Assembly: GCA_949316495.1 (NCBI GenBank)
Contig: OX439011.1
Coordinates: forward strand, 20,799,995 to 20,863,994
From: Amphiduros pacificus
Taxonomy: Eukaryota > Annelida > Polychaeta > Phyllodocida > Hesionidae
Direction: 5' to 3'
DNA length: 64,000 nucleotides
Shown: one piece after another, positions 53,640-64,000 of the stretch
Numbering within the stretch: the stretch's first letter is position 1
Layout of the letters: the number at the start of each line of letters is the position of its first letter
Made by a program: the position numbers and the translations under genes
Notes under the pieces: model-generated
Databases searched by the model: none
What the model was told of the DNA's origin: nothing
What the model saw: the letters and a program-made list of their open reading frames with translations, nothing else

Positions 53640-54420
53640 GTCGTATTCATGAACATTCTTTAATTATTCATGAATGTTCCTGAAAAGTTTTCAAGGTTTT
53701 TCATCAATTTCGCGAACATTCATGAACCAATGGTTGCCATGGTCGCAACTAATCGGACAGTTTCATTCTTTCATTTTGGATCAGTACAGTTGTTTTAAGT
53801 GTACATGAAAAATACATGCGTTTTTCTTTTGCTAAATTACATCCATATGAAAAAGAAAATCAATGTTTTGCTAATCTTCATCGGTACGAAAAAATAAACT
53901 TTTAACTGAAGTGCATAAACCTGGAGTTCATAAATTTGATGAAAGATCATGAATATTTCTTAATGTGAATTTTGATTATTTCCCTTAAATTCATAATCAG
54001 TCATCAAAATTCAAAAATCTGAAATCTAAACTGGATTCATGATTTTTTAAGAATGATAATCCATCATTATTCACGTATAAGTTCATGAAATTTGAGGAAT
54101 ATATCTAAGTGTATCATTGCATCAGTTGACAAACATTCATGAAGTGTTGGAAAATAGAAATATTCATCACCATTCTTCAAAGTTCATGAATATTTCTGTC
54201 CATGAACTGTGATGAATCTTCATTCTTCATGATTATTCTTCAAAGTTCATGTTTTATTTGGTGAACTTTGATGAACTCGGTCATTTGAAAAAGGATCACG
54301 AGCAAAATTTATTCATGAACTTTGGTGAATTATTTTGATGAACTTCAGTTGGTGAACCTTTGGTGAAATTCTTGAATATTCATGAACATTCATGAATGTT
54401 CACCAAGTGGTGAATTTCAT
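53640..54420. repeat. Region dense in TTCATGAA palindromes
   Basis: Dozens of TTCATGAA / GTTCATGAAT words on no fixed period, including the perfect 20-bp palindrome TGAACATTCATGAATGTTCA near 54381 and other close copies. Begins about 130 bp after the stop of the small membrane protein gene. Confidence 0.85.
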
Positions 54421-54427
54421 TTTGCCA

Positions 54428-54548
54428 GGGAAAGGTCATAGGTTCGATTCCCGGTCATGCCGAGATTGCATTCTTGATACAATTTCTAATATGAGCTTAG
54501 GGCCATGCCTGAAGAGTTTACCTCTTGTCCCTGTAAATCTGCTACCAG
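54428..54548 (+). mobile_element. SINE fragment
   Basis: Starts at the B box (GGTTCGATTCCCGGTCATGC) and runs to CTTGTCCCTGTAAATCTGC; head and tail lost. Confidence 0.82.
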
Positions 54549-55131
54549 ATTTGCCAAAGACCTGGATTTAGCTTCATTCAAAGATCACATGATCTTTGTT
54601 ACCAACTACATGTATATTTCCTCAAGTATAACTGTATAGAACATTTTTTTGGCAATGATTGCCTTTCGTCCTGGAATGAATCCCCCATCCGCCCCCCAAT
54701 TCATCCCCACCCCCCATCCCCCTTTGCCGGACTCGAGCCTGGTACACGTGCGTCCTGTCACGTTTCCCTGGTAATAATCCAAAACATCAGAAAAGAATTA
54801 TTGTTGTGTAAGTCAAATATTAAAACCATTACTGTGAGTACCGGATATTGTCTGCTTATGACAATAATTATTATTCATAGATTTATCAGAGAATTGATAA
54901 CTCTATCAAGCCATTTTATCATTGAATCTGATTGGTTGAACTAGTCATTACATCTAAAAGACTGATATCAAAATGATTACTCAGACGTTTTTGTATGTGT
55001 AGATATATGTAGACCAATAGGTCATAGAAAAGCGGATCTATATTGACTGAGAGGGGCCTGTCCTTGTGGCTTGCTATATCTGACACACTGCGCCAGGACC
55101 CAGCTCACAACGCTCCAGACCACACAGCAAG
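54549..55131. other. No gene seen; promoter-side flank of the GM2A-like gene
   Basis: Contains a C-rich patch near 54680-54725 and the presumed 5' UTR of the next gene (about 55060-55131). No core promoter element stands out. Confidence 0.4.
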
Positions 55132-56795
55132 ATGTTATTATTCCTATCTGTTGTCGTCCTTCTACTATCCGTGGTCCAAGGTAAACAAAGAGAGAGCATC
55201 CAATGGAGACAATGCAGTGAGTTAATTTAATAAATATAATCACATTAAAATGGTAGTAAACACGCTAAGAGAATTATATTAGAGAGTAGCAACATTAACA
55301 GGATCATTTTGGGTGGTAGACGTGTAAACAAGATCATATTAGGAAGTAGCCACGAAAACTGCATCACATTAGGAAGTAGACACAATAACAGCATCATATT
55401 AGGAAGTAGACATGATAACAGCATCATATTAGGAATTAGACACGATAACAGCATCATATTGCGAAGTAGACATGATAACAGCATCATATTGGGAAGTAGA
55501 CATGATAACAGCATCATATTGGGAATTAGACACGATAACAGCATCATATTGCGAAGTAGACACGATGCTAGCACCTTATTGGGAAGTAGACACGATAACA
55601 GCATCATATTGCGAGGTAGACAGATGCTAGCACCTTATTGGGAAGTAGACACGATAACAGCATCATATTGCGAGGTAGACACGATGCTAGCACCTTATTG
55701 GGAAGTAGACACGACAACAGCATCATATTGGGAAGTAGACACGATAACAGCATCATATTGCGAAGTAGACACGATGCTAGCACCTTATTGGGAAGTAGAC
55801 ACGATAACAGCATCATATTGCGAGGTAGACAGATGCTAGCACCTTATTGGGAAGTAGACACGATAACAGCATCATATTGCGAGGTAGACAGATGCTAGCA
55901 CCTTATTGGGAAGTAGACACGATAACAGCAGGAAGTAAATACGATAACAGCATAATATTAGCAAGTAGACATGATAACAGCATCTTATTGGGAAGTAGAC
56001 ACGATAACAGCATCATATAGGGAAATAGCTATAGATGCATGAGAATATGGTCTTGGCAGTAGGTTCAGGATATATAGTATATTCCTCAAAAATATACACA
56101 CGGTATTTTATTCATAGGTAGTGTATAGACATGATATAACAGGTTGATCAGTATTAGACGGGATCAATGTTAGACAAAAAACTGGGAATAAATATCGGTT
56201 TACAGTCAGTAGATAATATGGTGCAGCTGTATTCTCTGCAAATGCATGACAATAAATCCATTGATTAATACGCATTCTGGGTGAAATATGATTATTTAAG
56301 TTTTCTTAATCATATTTCAAGGTCCTGACACTTAATGAAATGATAATTTAACATATAAACTGTTATTGATAGTGTCATGTGTGAGAGTTATATTGATGTT
56401 TAGCTAACTTTAAATTAGAGGTATCTAAGCCATTTGATGAAAATTGCACAAAGACTATTCAGGAGATAGAGTTGGGAAAAATGATAAACGTAAAGGACTT
56501 GTTTTGTTCTTATCATATGTGTCGTCGCTAGAATTACATGACTTTATATTTATTTTACTGCAATTATGTAATTTACTTGATATTTTCAAGCATATAAGAG
56601 AACTCGTTAACTTATATTGCAAAAGAAAAATAGTATTAAGATACACAGCCATGTTTCAAAGGAGCAGTGCCCTTTCTTTCGGTAGCAGGCCTCCATCTGT
56701 GACCTACTTCAGATTTGTGAACCTGTTTTCAAATTACCTAAATTATATTTTTAAAGGTTTTTAAAACATTTTTTAACGGGTTATCCAGTGACCCA

Positions 56796-56887
<92 letters not shown>

Positions 56888-58636
56888 CAACAAACGGTCA
56901 ATATGTTCAATATGTTAATAAATAAAGGGTTATAATGTGACTTAGCACATACCTTTTTTAAAGGATCATCCAGTGACCTAAAATATCCTAATGAATAAAG
57001 GGTTCATAAGTGACCTAACATACACTATCAAAGATTGTAGTTCTGTGAACTACAATGCAGAAGTTATAGATATATTAAATGACCCAGCACATATTTATTG
57101 TTATTTCTCATGAAATGGACAAACAAAACCCTAATGTCAATAACTTAAAAGCTAAAACCGGAATGACCTCATTGATCAAATATATTGGTTATGCTGACCA
57201 GTTTTGGTAAGAATTTAATGGTTCTATTATATGATTATTGGGATAATTTGTTTGCTATGTAGGAGAGCATCCCAGTGATTCTCCTCTGCGCATGAGCACC
57301 CTGGACGTCCAGCCTTACCCAATCATATTGCCTGAGGACAATGCCCAGCCTACAGTCCAACTCACCCTGAGTGGATCCAACAATGAAACCATCCACGACA
57401 TGGACCTTGACATCCTGCTCCACAGGATAACAAGACTGGTCAACATCAAAGTGCCCTGTGTAAGAGGAGTAGGGTCCTGGTGAGAGCGCCACCTAGTGGT
57501 GACCTTATTATATTCCATAACCAGATAAGTCACACCCCCTCCCTCCCACAACATATAATTACATGAACATACAAATATGAATAAAGTGGTAGTTGAAATT
57601 ATGGGATAATATTTATGATATTATAACTGAACATATATGATTGTATGTATGTTTTCAAATGACTGTTTAGTATGCAAGTCAGGAATGTTCATATAATTAT
57701 GATAATGCACAATACAGATGTATGTCCTTGTTGTATGTAGAGTTTAGTAGTTATTAACACATTCAAATTACTTAATTACTTTTAATATATATTTATGACA
57801 GTTCTTTTTCAATTAATATTATTACAATCATAGTTTCAGAATTGATTATTCCTTGGTATATATTTCGGTTGATTTTTTAATTACATAAATTTTTCTGGTG
57901 TAATTTTATTTTCTTATTCACAGTTATTATGATAGCATCTGCAGCAGGATAGAAAATACAAGCAAACCTTTCACGTTATCTGTACTGACCATGATGCAAC
58001 AGGGCGGTATGGGACCGGAAATGCTTTGTCCCTTCCGGCCCTCGACGCTTAGCGTCTCTGATTATACTATCAACCTTCCCGCTCTTCCAAACATTCCACT
58101 ACTGAGATCTGCAGTCAAGGTGAGTCTTCCATATTCGTCAAAATATTACATATCTTGCAAACTTATGTTTCCGCTAATTATGTGTCAATGATTGACATCA
58201 ACAATAATAGGATTTGCAAATTAAGAAGTAGGATTCGCAATACATTATTTGCATATTTGAAGTCCTGTATATTTCACCAACAATTTATTCTAATTTATGC
58301 AATCATTTGCTCGCTTAGACACGTGTAGAGTAATCACTTACATCTTCCTTTCCACAAAGATGATAAAGTGTTCAGGGGTTCTGATGGAATTATCGAAAAA
58401 ATGTCACAGATCAAATAAAATGACATTGATATAGTATGACATGGTAATGTTATCTTTTTATCCAAAGAAGTAATTTATGATTTTTTCAGGGAACGTACAG
58501 GATAAAGGCAAAGATATATAAAAGGGAAGAAAATGCTAATGCCCGTGAAAATGGAAGGCTCTTGGGATGTTATCAAGTGACGGTTAAGGTGGTCAAGGAG
58601 TGTACGGGATGGTTCTGCTTCAAACGCAGAAGATAA
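55132..58636 (+). CDS. GM2 ganglioside activator-like protein (ML-type lipid-binding)
   Basis: Four exons: 55132-55180, 57263-57479, 57924-58119, 58490-58636; GT-AG introns with agreeing phases (1, 2, 0); 202 residues, close to vertebrate GM2A (about 193). Seen: signal peptide MLLFLSVVVLLLSVVQG, then the family frame with YPIILPED (35-42), an N-glycosylation site NET (57-59), IKVPCVRGVGSCYYDSIC (Cys 82, 89, 95), CPF (124-126), a mid-domain YTINLPALPNIPLL (136-149), GTYRIKAKIY (155-164) and GCYQVTVKV (180-188). Known for GM2A: a lysosomal or secreted beta-cup protein that lifts glycolipids for hydrolysis or transfer. Unusual: an extra C-terminal tail with Cys 192 and 197 and a basic KRRR end. 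Intron 1 contains a 30-bp array and an (AT)n. AATAAA-type signals lie near 58740. Confidence 0.92.
55250..56025. repeat. 30-bp array in intron 1 of the GM2A-like gene
   Basis: About 26 units (GAAGTAGACACGATAACAGC then ATCATATTGG) with a second unit type carrying GATGCTAGCACCTTATTGG that alternates in the right half. Open frames on both strands are a by-product of the 30-bp step. Confidence 0.94.
56799..56885. repeat. (AT)n microsatellite
   Basis: About 43 AT dinucleotides in intron 1 of the GM2A-like gene. Confidence 0.97.
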
Positions 58637-60479
58637 GACTAAACAAAGGAGATAATCATTCATGAAATTATCTGTTTTTATCGAAAATAACACTTTCTTA
58701 TTGTTCTTATATGCCATGTCAAATTGAGATATAACATAATAAATATTTAAAATGAACATTCTTTTGTGGTGCTTGATTCGCTCATAAAATAAATATTAAA
58801 AATGAACATTCTTTTGTGGTGCTTGTATTCGCTCATAAAATTGTGAGATAATAGATTAACTAAAATGGTAGACTATCTTCTTGAAACAAATCGCGGTATA
58901 ACGATGTATATATAATTTTTAATATTTAATTGGTAAATCTGTGTACGCGGCAGAGCAGTCATAACAGGAAGGTGACCTCAAAGCTCACATGTAAATGTAT
59001 GGTCAATTAAGATATGTCAGATATGAAATACATTTCTGCATTGACTGATTGATTTTTTAGGGTGTGCTTTAATTTTACATTCCTTTTATGCAGAATCTGG
59101 ATACCATACTCCATTTCGATTTTATAGTTAACGTAGTTTAGCCATGGGAGGTCTAGACGCAATGTTTCCCATAGCAAATGTGTACAACACTACAACAACA
59201 CCAAGCATAGCACTATGAAAAGCAATATAACAGTTTCTGAAGACACACAAACAATTCTTGATTCCAATATTCTCCCACCAGGGGGCTCCACTTCTCGCAC
59301 TCAAAATAAGAAACATTGAATGGAACGATCACATTCATCCCCGAATCCGAAACACCCACATCACATACCTTCACTTTAACAATCTTTTTTTGTGTGAAAC
59401 TGTATCAAATCATTATATCACATTGTACTGACGTTAATCTGTGTTTTTATTCTTCCCTATTGAATTATTTTTGTTCAGTAGCATTTAAGACAGCATGACC
59501 ATGGTTGATGAGGGGATTGAGTTTACTACTTTAGAGATTCCAACTGAAATAGTGTGAAGTGGACTCACCAGTAAGGAACGGGTGCTGTTTCTAAGGAAAC
59601 CACGTCTGTTGTCTCAGAAACATTCAACAAAACCACAATTATATAGGGCTAACGACCGCCCGGCCCATTTCGCGCATTTTGGTCTTTGTCAATAAATAAA
59701 TAAACTGACATAACATGAATAGTTATCAATATGTGTGCTATAGTGAGGTACTATTAGCATCAGAAGTGTTGACCATCTCTGTTTACATTCCCTTGTGATG
59801 CTAATTTACAATTGTAAGCTACACAATGTCATTCTGCACAAAGAAAACAATTATTTGTAACGTTTTCTACCATGTGGTTTGTTAGTAGCTCTATATGATA
59901 AATAGAACTTTCTTTTCTCTATTGAATCTGGTGTTATTTCATAATTGTGTTCCGCCCAGTTTTAAGGGGAAATATATCAGACAAGCAGAAAGGAACATCA
60001 GTCGCTGATTTGCTTGGGTGTATTCATAAGAATGGTTGATTTCTATCATGCCATGTCATTATACCCTGAATTATTATTTCAAGGTGTGCTGATTTGCTAA
60101 GCAAAAACAAAACCTAAGGGACTAAGCATGCTAAGTGATGGAGGGAATGAAAAGCCCCATTTTTCCCCAGTGTGTATGAGACCAGTCATTATTGCTTCCA
60201 CCCAATACACATCCTTATTGGTCTTGACAGCTAGGTCACTAATTTGTATTGACACGTGCATAATGAGTTCCAGATAGCTCATAATATTTTCACTAATTGT
60301 TCAAAACCTCCATTAAACAAAAAGATCTCCTTTAAACATGGTCCTCGTGAAAATGTATTCTTAGGTTATTGGCCTATAAAACATCAAATTCAAGGAACTG
60401 CGAAATCCAAATGAACTTCAGAGAGAAATTTACGTAGATATATAAGAATATAAGAAGAAAGAGGATGTATTTTGTCCAT
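58637..60479. other. No gene seen
   Basis: 3' flank of the GM2A-like gene. A 45-bp direct duplication (AATGAACATTCTTTTGTGGT) lies at 58750-58840. Otherwise AT-rich text with no coding support. Confidence 0.4.
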
Positions 60480-60625
60480 CACACCCATTTATCCACACAT
60501 CCACACACCCACACATCTGCACATCAACTGATCTGCACACCCACACATCCACTTATCTGTACATCTACACATCCACATAGTCACACATCTACATATTCAC
60601 ATATCCACATCCGCACATCCACACG
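60480..60625. repeat. CACA/ATCCAC-rich simple repeat
   Basis: Loose 8-12-bp units of ACACATCCAC / ATCTGCACAT. Confidence 0.8.
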
Positions 60626-61322
60626 AGAAGTGTGATGTGAAACACAACTGAAGACCACTATAAGCTTTTTTGGTAAATTCATATAGGACTAAATGAACAT
60701 TTGTTTTCAAAACAGAAAGTTTTATCATTAATAAGATCTTAAGTAAGTTACTGTTACAATGACGTACACATTAACGGTAAGCTATCTTTCCTGAGATATA
60801 ATATTACTGCTCTGCATTACATCGGTAGTATTCAATTGTATGATATGATAGAGAAGTCCTGCTTTGTAGGATATAATATTACACCTTATGCAAGAACTTG
60901 CTATTATCGCCCATCAGATAATACTTCTATGTTCACGAAAGCACCAATCTAATAACAGCCACACAAGTATTCCAGCAAATACGATAGCTCAGATAAACAT
61001 TTGCCACCTACTAATATGTCAAGTCTCCATTGACCAGTCTGAGCTATTATGACAAGGAAACCATTAAGGGCATAGCTGAGAGTAAATGGAGAATTGATTT
61101 ACAAATATTGTCAGACAATACAATATCACCATACAATGGAGCGAAAACTATCTGTATTTTACAAATTATTTTGTTGATCATGACATGTTATTTCCTTAAG
61201 AGGTGTTAGTCACATATGTGACCTCGATTCAGTAATAGGGGCCTATTCATTTAAGTATAAGGGCAACTTACGTATATATATACATATACATATACAAATA
61301 CAAATATATATATATATGTGTG
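60626..61322. other. No gene seen
   Basis: AT-rich; an (AT)/(TACA) run at 61270-61320 leads into the satellite. Confidence 0.4.
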
Positions 61323-64000
61323 TAAAGACGTAAATCAGCTTGTCAGCCTCATAACTGACATGAATCAGCTTGCCTGTCTCATAAAGATGTAAATCAGCTC
61401 GCCCGCCTCATAACTGACATGAATCAGCTTGCCTGTCTCATAAAGAAGTAAATCAGCTCGTCTGCCTCATAACTGACATGAATCAGCTAGCCTGTCTCAT
61501 AAAGACGTAAATCAGCTCGTCAGCCTCATAACTGACATGAATCAGCTAGCCTGTCTCATAAAGACGTAAATCAGCTCGTCTGCCTCATAACAGACATGAA
61601 TCAGCTAGCCTGTCTCATAAAGACGTAAATCAGCTCGTCTGCCTCATAACTGACATGAATCAGCTAGCCTGTCTCATAAAGACGTAAATCAGCTCGTCTG
61701 CCTCATAACAGACATGAATCAGCTAGCCTGTCTCATAAAGACGTAAATCAGCTCGTCTGCCTCATAACTGACATGAATCAGCTAGCCTGTCTCATAAAGA
61801 CGTAAATCAGCTCGTCTGCCTCATAACAGACATGAATCAGCTAGCCTGTTTCATAAAGAAGTAAATCAGCTCGTCTGCCTAATAACAGACATGAATCAGC
61901 TAGCCTGTCTCATAAAGACGTAAATCAGCTCGTCTGCCTCATAACAGACATGAATCAGCTAGCCTGTCTCATAAAGACGTAAATCAGCTCGTCTGCCTCA
62001 TAACTGACATGAATCAGCTAGCCTGTCTCATAAAGACGTAAATCAGCTCGTCTGCCTCATAACAGACATGAATCAGCTAGCCTGTCTCATAAAGAAGTAA
62101 ATCAGCTCGTCTGCCTCATAACAGACATGAATCAGCTAGCCTGTCTCATAAAGACGTAAATCAGCTCGTCTGCCTCATAACAGACATGAATCAGCTAGCC
62201 TGTCTCATAAAGACGTAAATCAGCTCGTCTGCCTCATAACTGACATGAATCAGCTAGCCTGTCTCATAAAGACGTAAATCAGCTCGTCTGCCTCATAACA
62301 GACATGAATCAGCTAGCCTGTCTCATAAAGACGTAAATCAGCTCGTCTGCCTCATAACTGACATGAATCAGCTAGCCTGTCTCATAAAGACGTAAATCAG
62401 CTCGTCTGCCTCATAACTGACATGAATCAGCTAGCCTGTCTCATAAAGAAGTAAATCAGCTCGTCTGCCTCATAACTGACATGAATCAGCTAGCCTGTCT
62501 CATAAAGACGTAAATCAGCTCGTCCGCCTCATAACTGACATGAATCAGCTAGCCTGTCTCATAAAGACGTAAATCAGCTCGTCTGCCTCATAACTGACAT
62601 GAATCAGCTAGCCTGTCTCATAAAGACGTAAATCAGCTCGTCAGCCTCATAACTGACATGAATCATCTAGCCTGTCTCATAAAGACGTAAATCAGCTCGC
62701 CCGCCTCATAACTGACATGAATCAGCTAGCCTGTCTCATAAAGACGTAAATCAGCTCGTCTGCCTCATAACAGACATGAATCAGCTAGCCTGTCTCATAA
62801 AGACGTAAATCAGCTCGTCTGCCTCATAACTGACATGAATCAGCTTGCCTGTCTCATAAAGACGTAAATCAGCTCGTCTGCCTCATAACAGACATGAATC
62901 AGTTAGCCTGTCTCATAAAGACGTAAATCAGCTCGTCCGCCTCATAACTGACATGAATCAGCTAGCCTGTCTCATAAAGACGTAAATCAGCTCGTCTGCC
63001 TCATAACTGACATGAATCAGCTAGCCTGTCTCATAAAGACGTAAATCAGCTCGTCAGCCTCATAACTGACATGAATCAGCTAGCCTGTCTCATAAAGACG
63101 TAAATCAGCTCGTCTGCCTCATAACTGACATGAATCAGCTGTCTCATAAAGACGTAAATCAGCTCGTCTGCCTCATAACTGACATGAATCAGCTAGCCTG
63201 TCTCATAAAGACGTAAATCAGCTCGTCTGCCTCATAACAGGCATGAATCAGCTAGCCTGTCTCATAAAGACGTAAATCAGCTCGTCCGCCTCATAACAGA
63301 CATGAATCAGTTAGCCTGTCTCATAAAGACGTAAATCAGCTCGTCTGCCTCATAACTGACATGAATCAGCTAGCCTGTCTCATAAAGACGTAAATCAGCT
63401 CGTCAGCCTCATAACTGACATGAATCAGCTAGCCTGTCTCATAAAGACGTAAATCAGCTCGTCAGCCTCATAACTGACATGAATCAGCTAGCCTGTCTCA
63501 TAAAGACGTAAATCAGCTCGTCTGCCTCATAACTGACATGAATCAGCTAGCCTGTCTCATAAAGACGTAAATCAGCTCGTCTGCCTCATAACAAGCATGA
63601 ATCAGCTAGCCTGTCTCATAAAGACGTAAATCAGCTCGCCCGCCTCATAACAGACATGAATCAGTTAGCCTGTCTCATAAAGACGTAAATCAGCTCGTCC
63701 GCCTCATAACTGACCTGAATCAGCTAGCCTGTCTCATAAAGACGTAAATCAGCTCGTCTGCCTCATAACTGACATGAATCAGCTAGCCTGTCTCATAAAG
63801 ACGTAAATCAGCTCGTCAGCCTCATAACTGACATGAATCAGCTTGCCTGTCTCATAAAGACGTAAATCAGCTCGTCTGCCTCATAACTGACATGAATCAG
63901 CTAGCCTGTCTCATAAAGACGTAAATCAGCTCGTCTGCCTCATAACTGACATGAATCAGCTAGCCTGTCTAATAAAGACGTAAATCAGCTCGTCTGCCTC
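61323..64000. repeat. 59-bp satellite, continues past the window end
   Basis: About 45 units. Each is a diverged dimer: GTAAATCAGCTCGTCTGCCT-type (30 bp) plus ATGAATCAGCTAGCCTGTCT-type (29 bp). Copies are very similar; variants (ACAGAC/ACTGAC, CGCCCGCC, GCTTGCC) are scattered, and one unit near 63140 lacks 5 bp. No gene. Confidence 0.96.

Noticed and set aside
55245-55898. Several 70-176-codon frames on both strands
   Set aside because: By-products of the 30-bp intronic array in the GM2A-like gene.
61323-64000. CRISPR-like regular array
   Set aside because: There are no unique spacers; the whole 59-bp unit repeats. The host is eukaryotic.

Overview
The window is animal genomic DNA: AT-rich, with introns, GT-AG splice sites, AATAAA signals and a dense mix of transposon fossils and tandem arrays. 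A tRNA-derived SINE family (A box, B box, tail rich in CAAA) and non-LTR retrotransposons of several clades fit a lophotrochozoan, most likely a mollusc. That assignment rests on recall of SINE style and is inference.

Layout. 0.6-24.5 kb is mainly nested mobile elements: a broken DIRS-like fossil split by a minus-strand LINE, a second minus-strand LINE, a whole-looking Ngaro-type tyrosine-recombinase retrotransposon (11371-16706) with textbook split direct repeats, three single LTRs of one family (two inside LINEs, one inside a dispersed repeat and itself hit by a terminal-inverted-repeat element), SINEs, and the 5' part of an I-like LINE. 25.6-38.5 kb holds two multi-exon minus-strand host genes that I assembled by splice phase: a three-finger (Ly6/uPAR) GPI-type protein and a Shisa/CYYR1-like single-pass membrane protein. 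43.9-45.1 kb is a one-exon 400-residue protein of unknown function built of about seven degenerate repeats. 48.4-51.1 kb is a nest of DNA transposons. 52.0-53.5 kb is a small single-pass membrane protein gene and 55.1-58.6 kb a four-exon GM2-activator-like (ML/lipid-binding) gene, both on the plus strand. The last 2.7 kb is a 59-bp satellite that runs off the end.

The most unusual point is the Shisa-like gene. Three different tandem arrays in it each straddle one of its splice junctions. The 51-bp array (17 codons) carries ten copies of the exon 3 splice donor, all in one phase with the reading frame open through all of them, so donor choice could lengthen the ectodomain in 17-residue steps. 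The 53-bp array carries about 15 copies of the exon 2 donor. An array of about 104 bp carries three to four copies of the exon 5 acceptor region. Whether the extra sites are used cannot be judged from DNA alone.

The five host genes mostly encode secreted or cell-surface proteins but show no obvious joint pathway. All exon models are by eye, with no transcript support.
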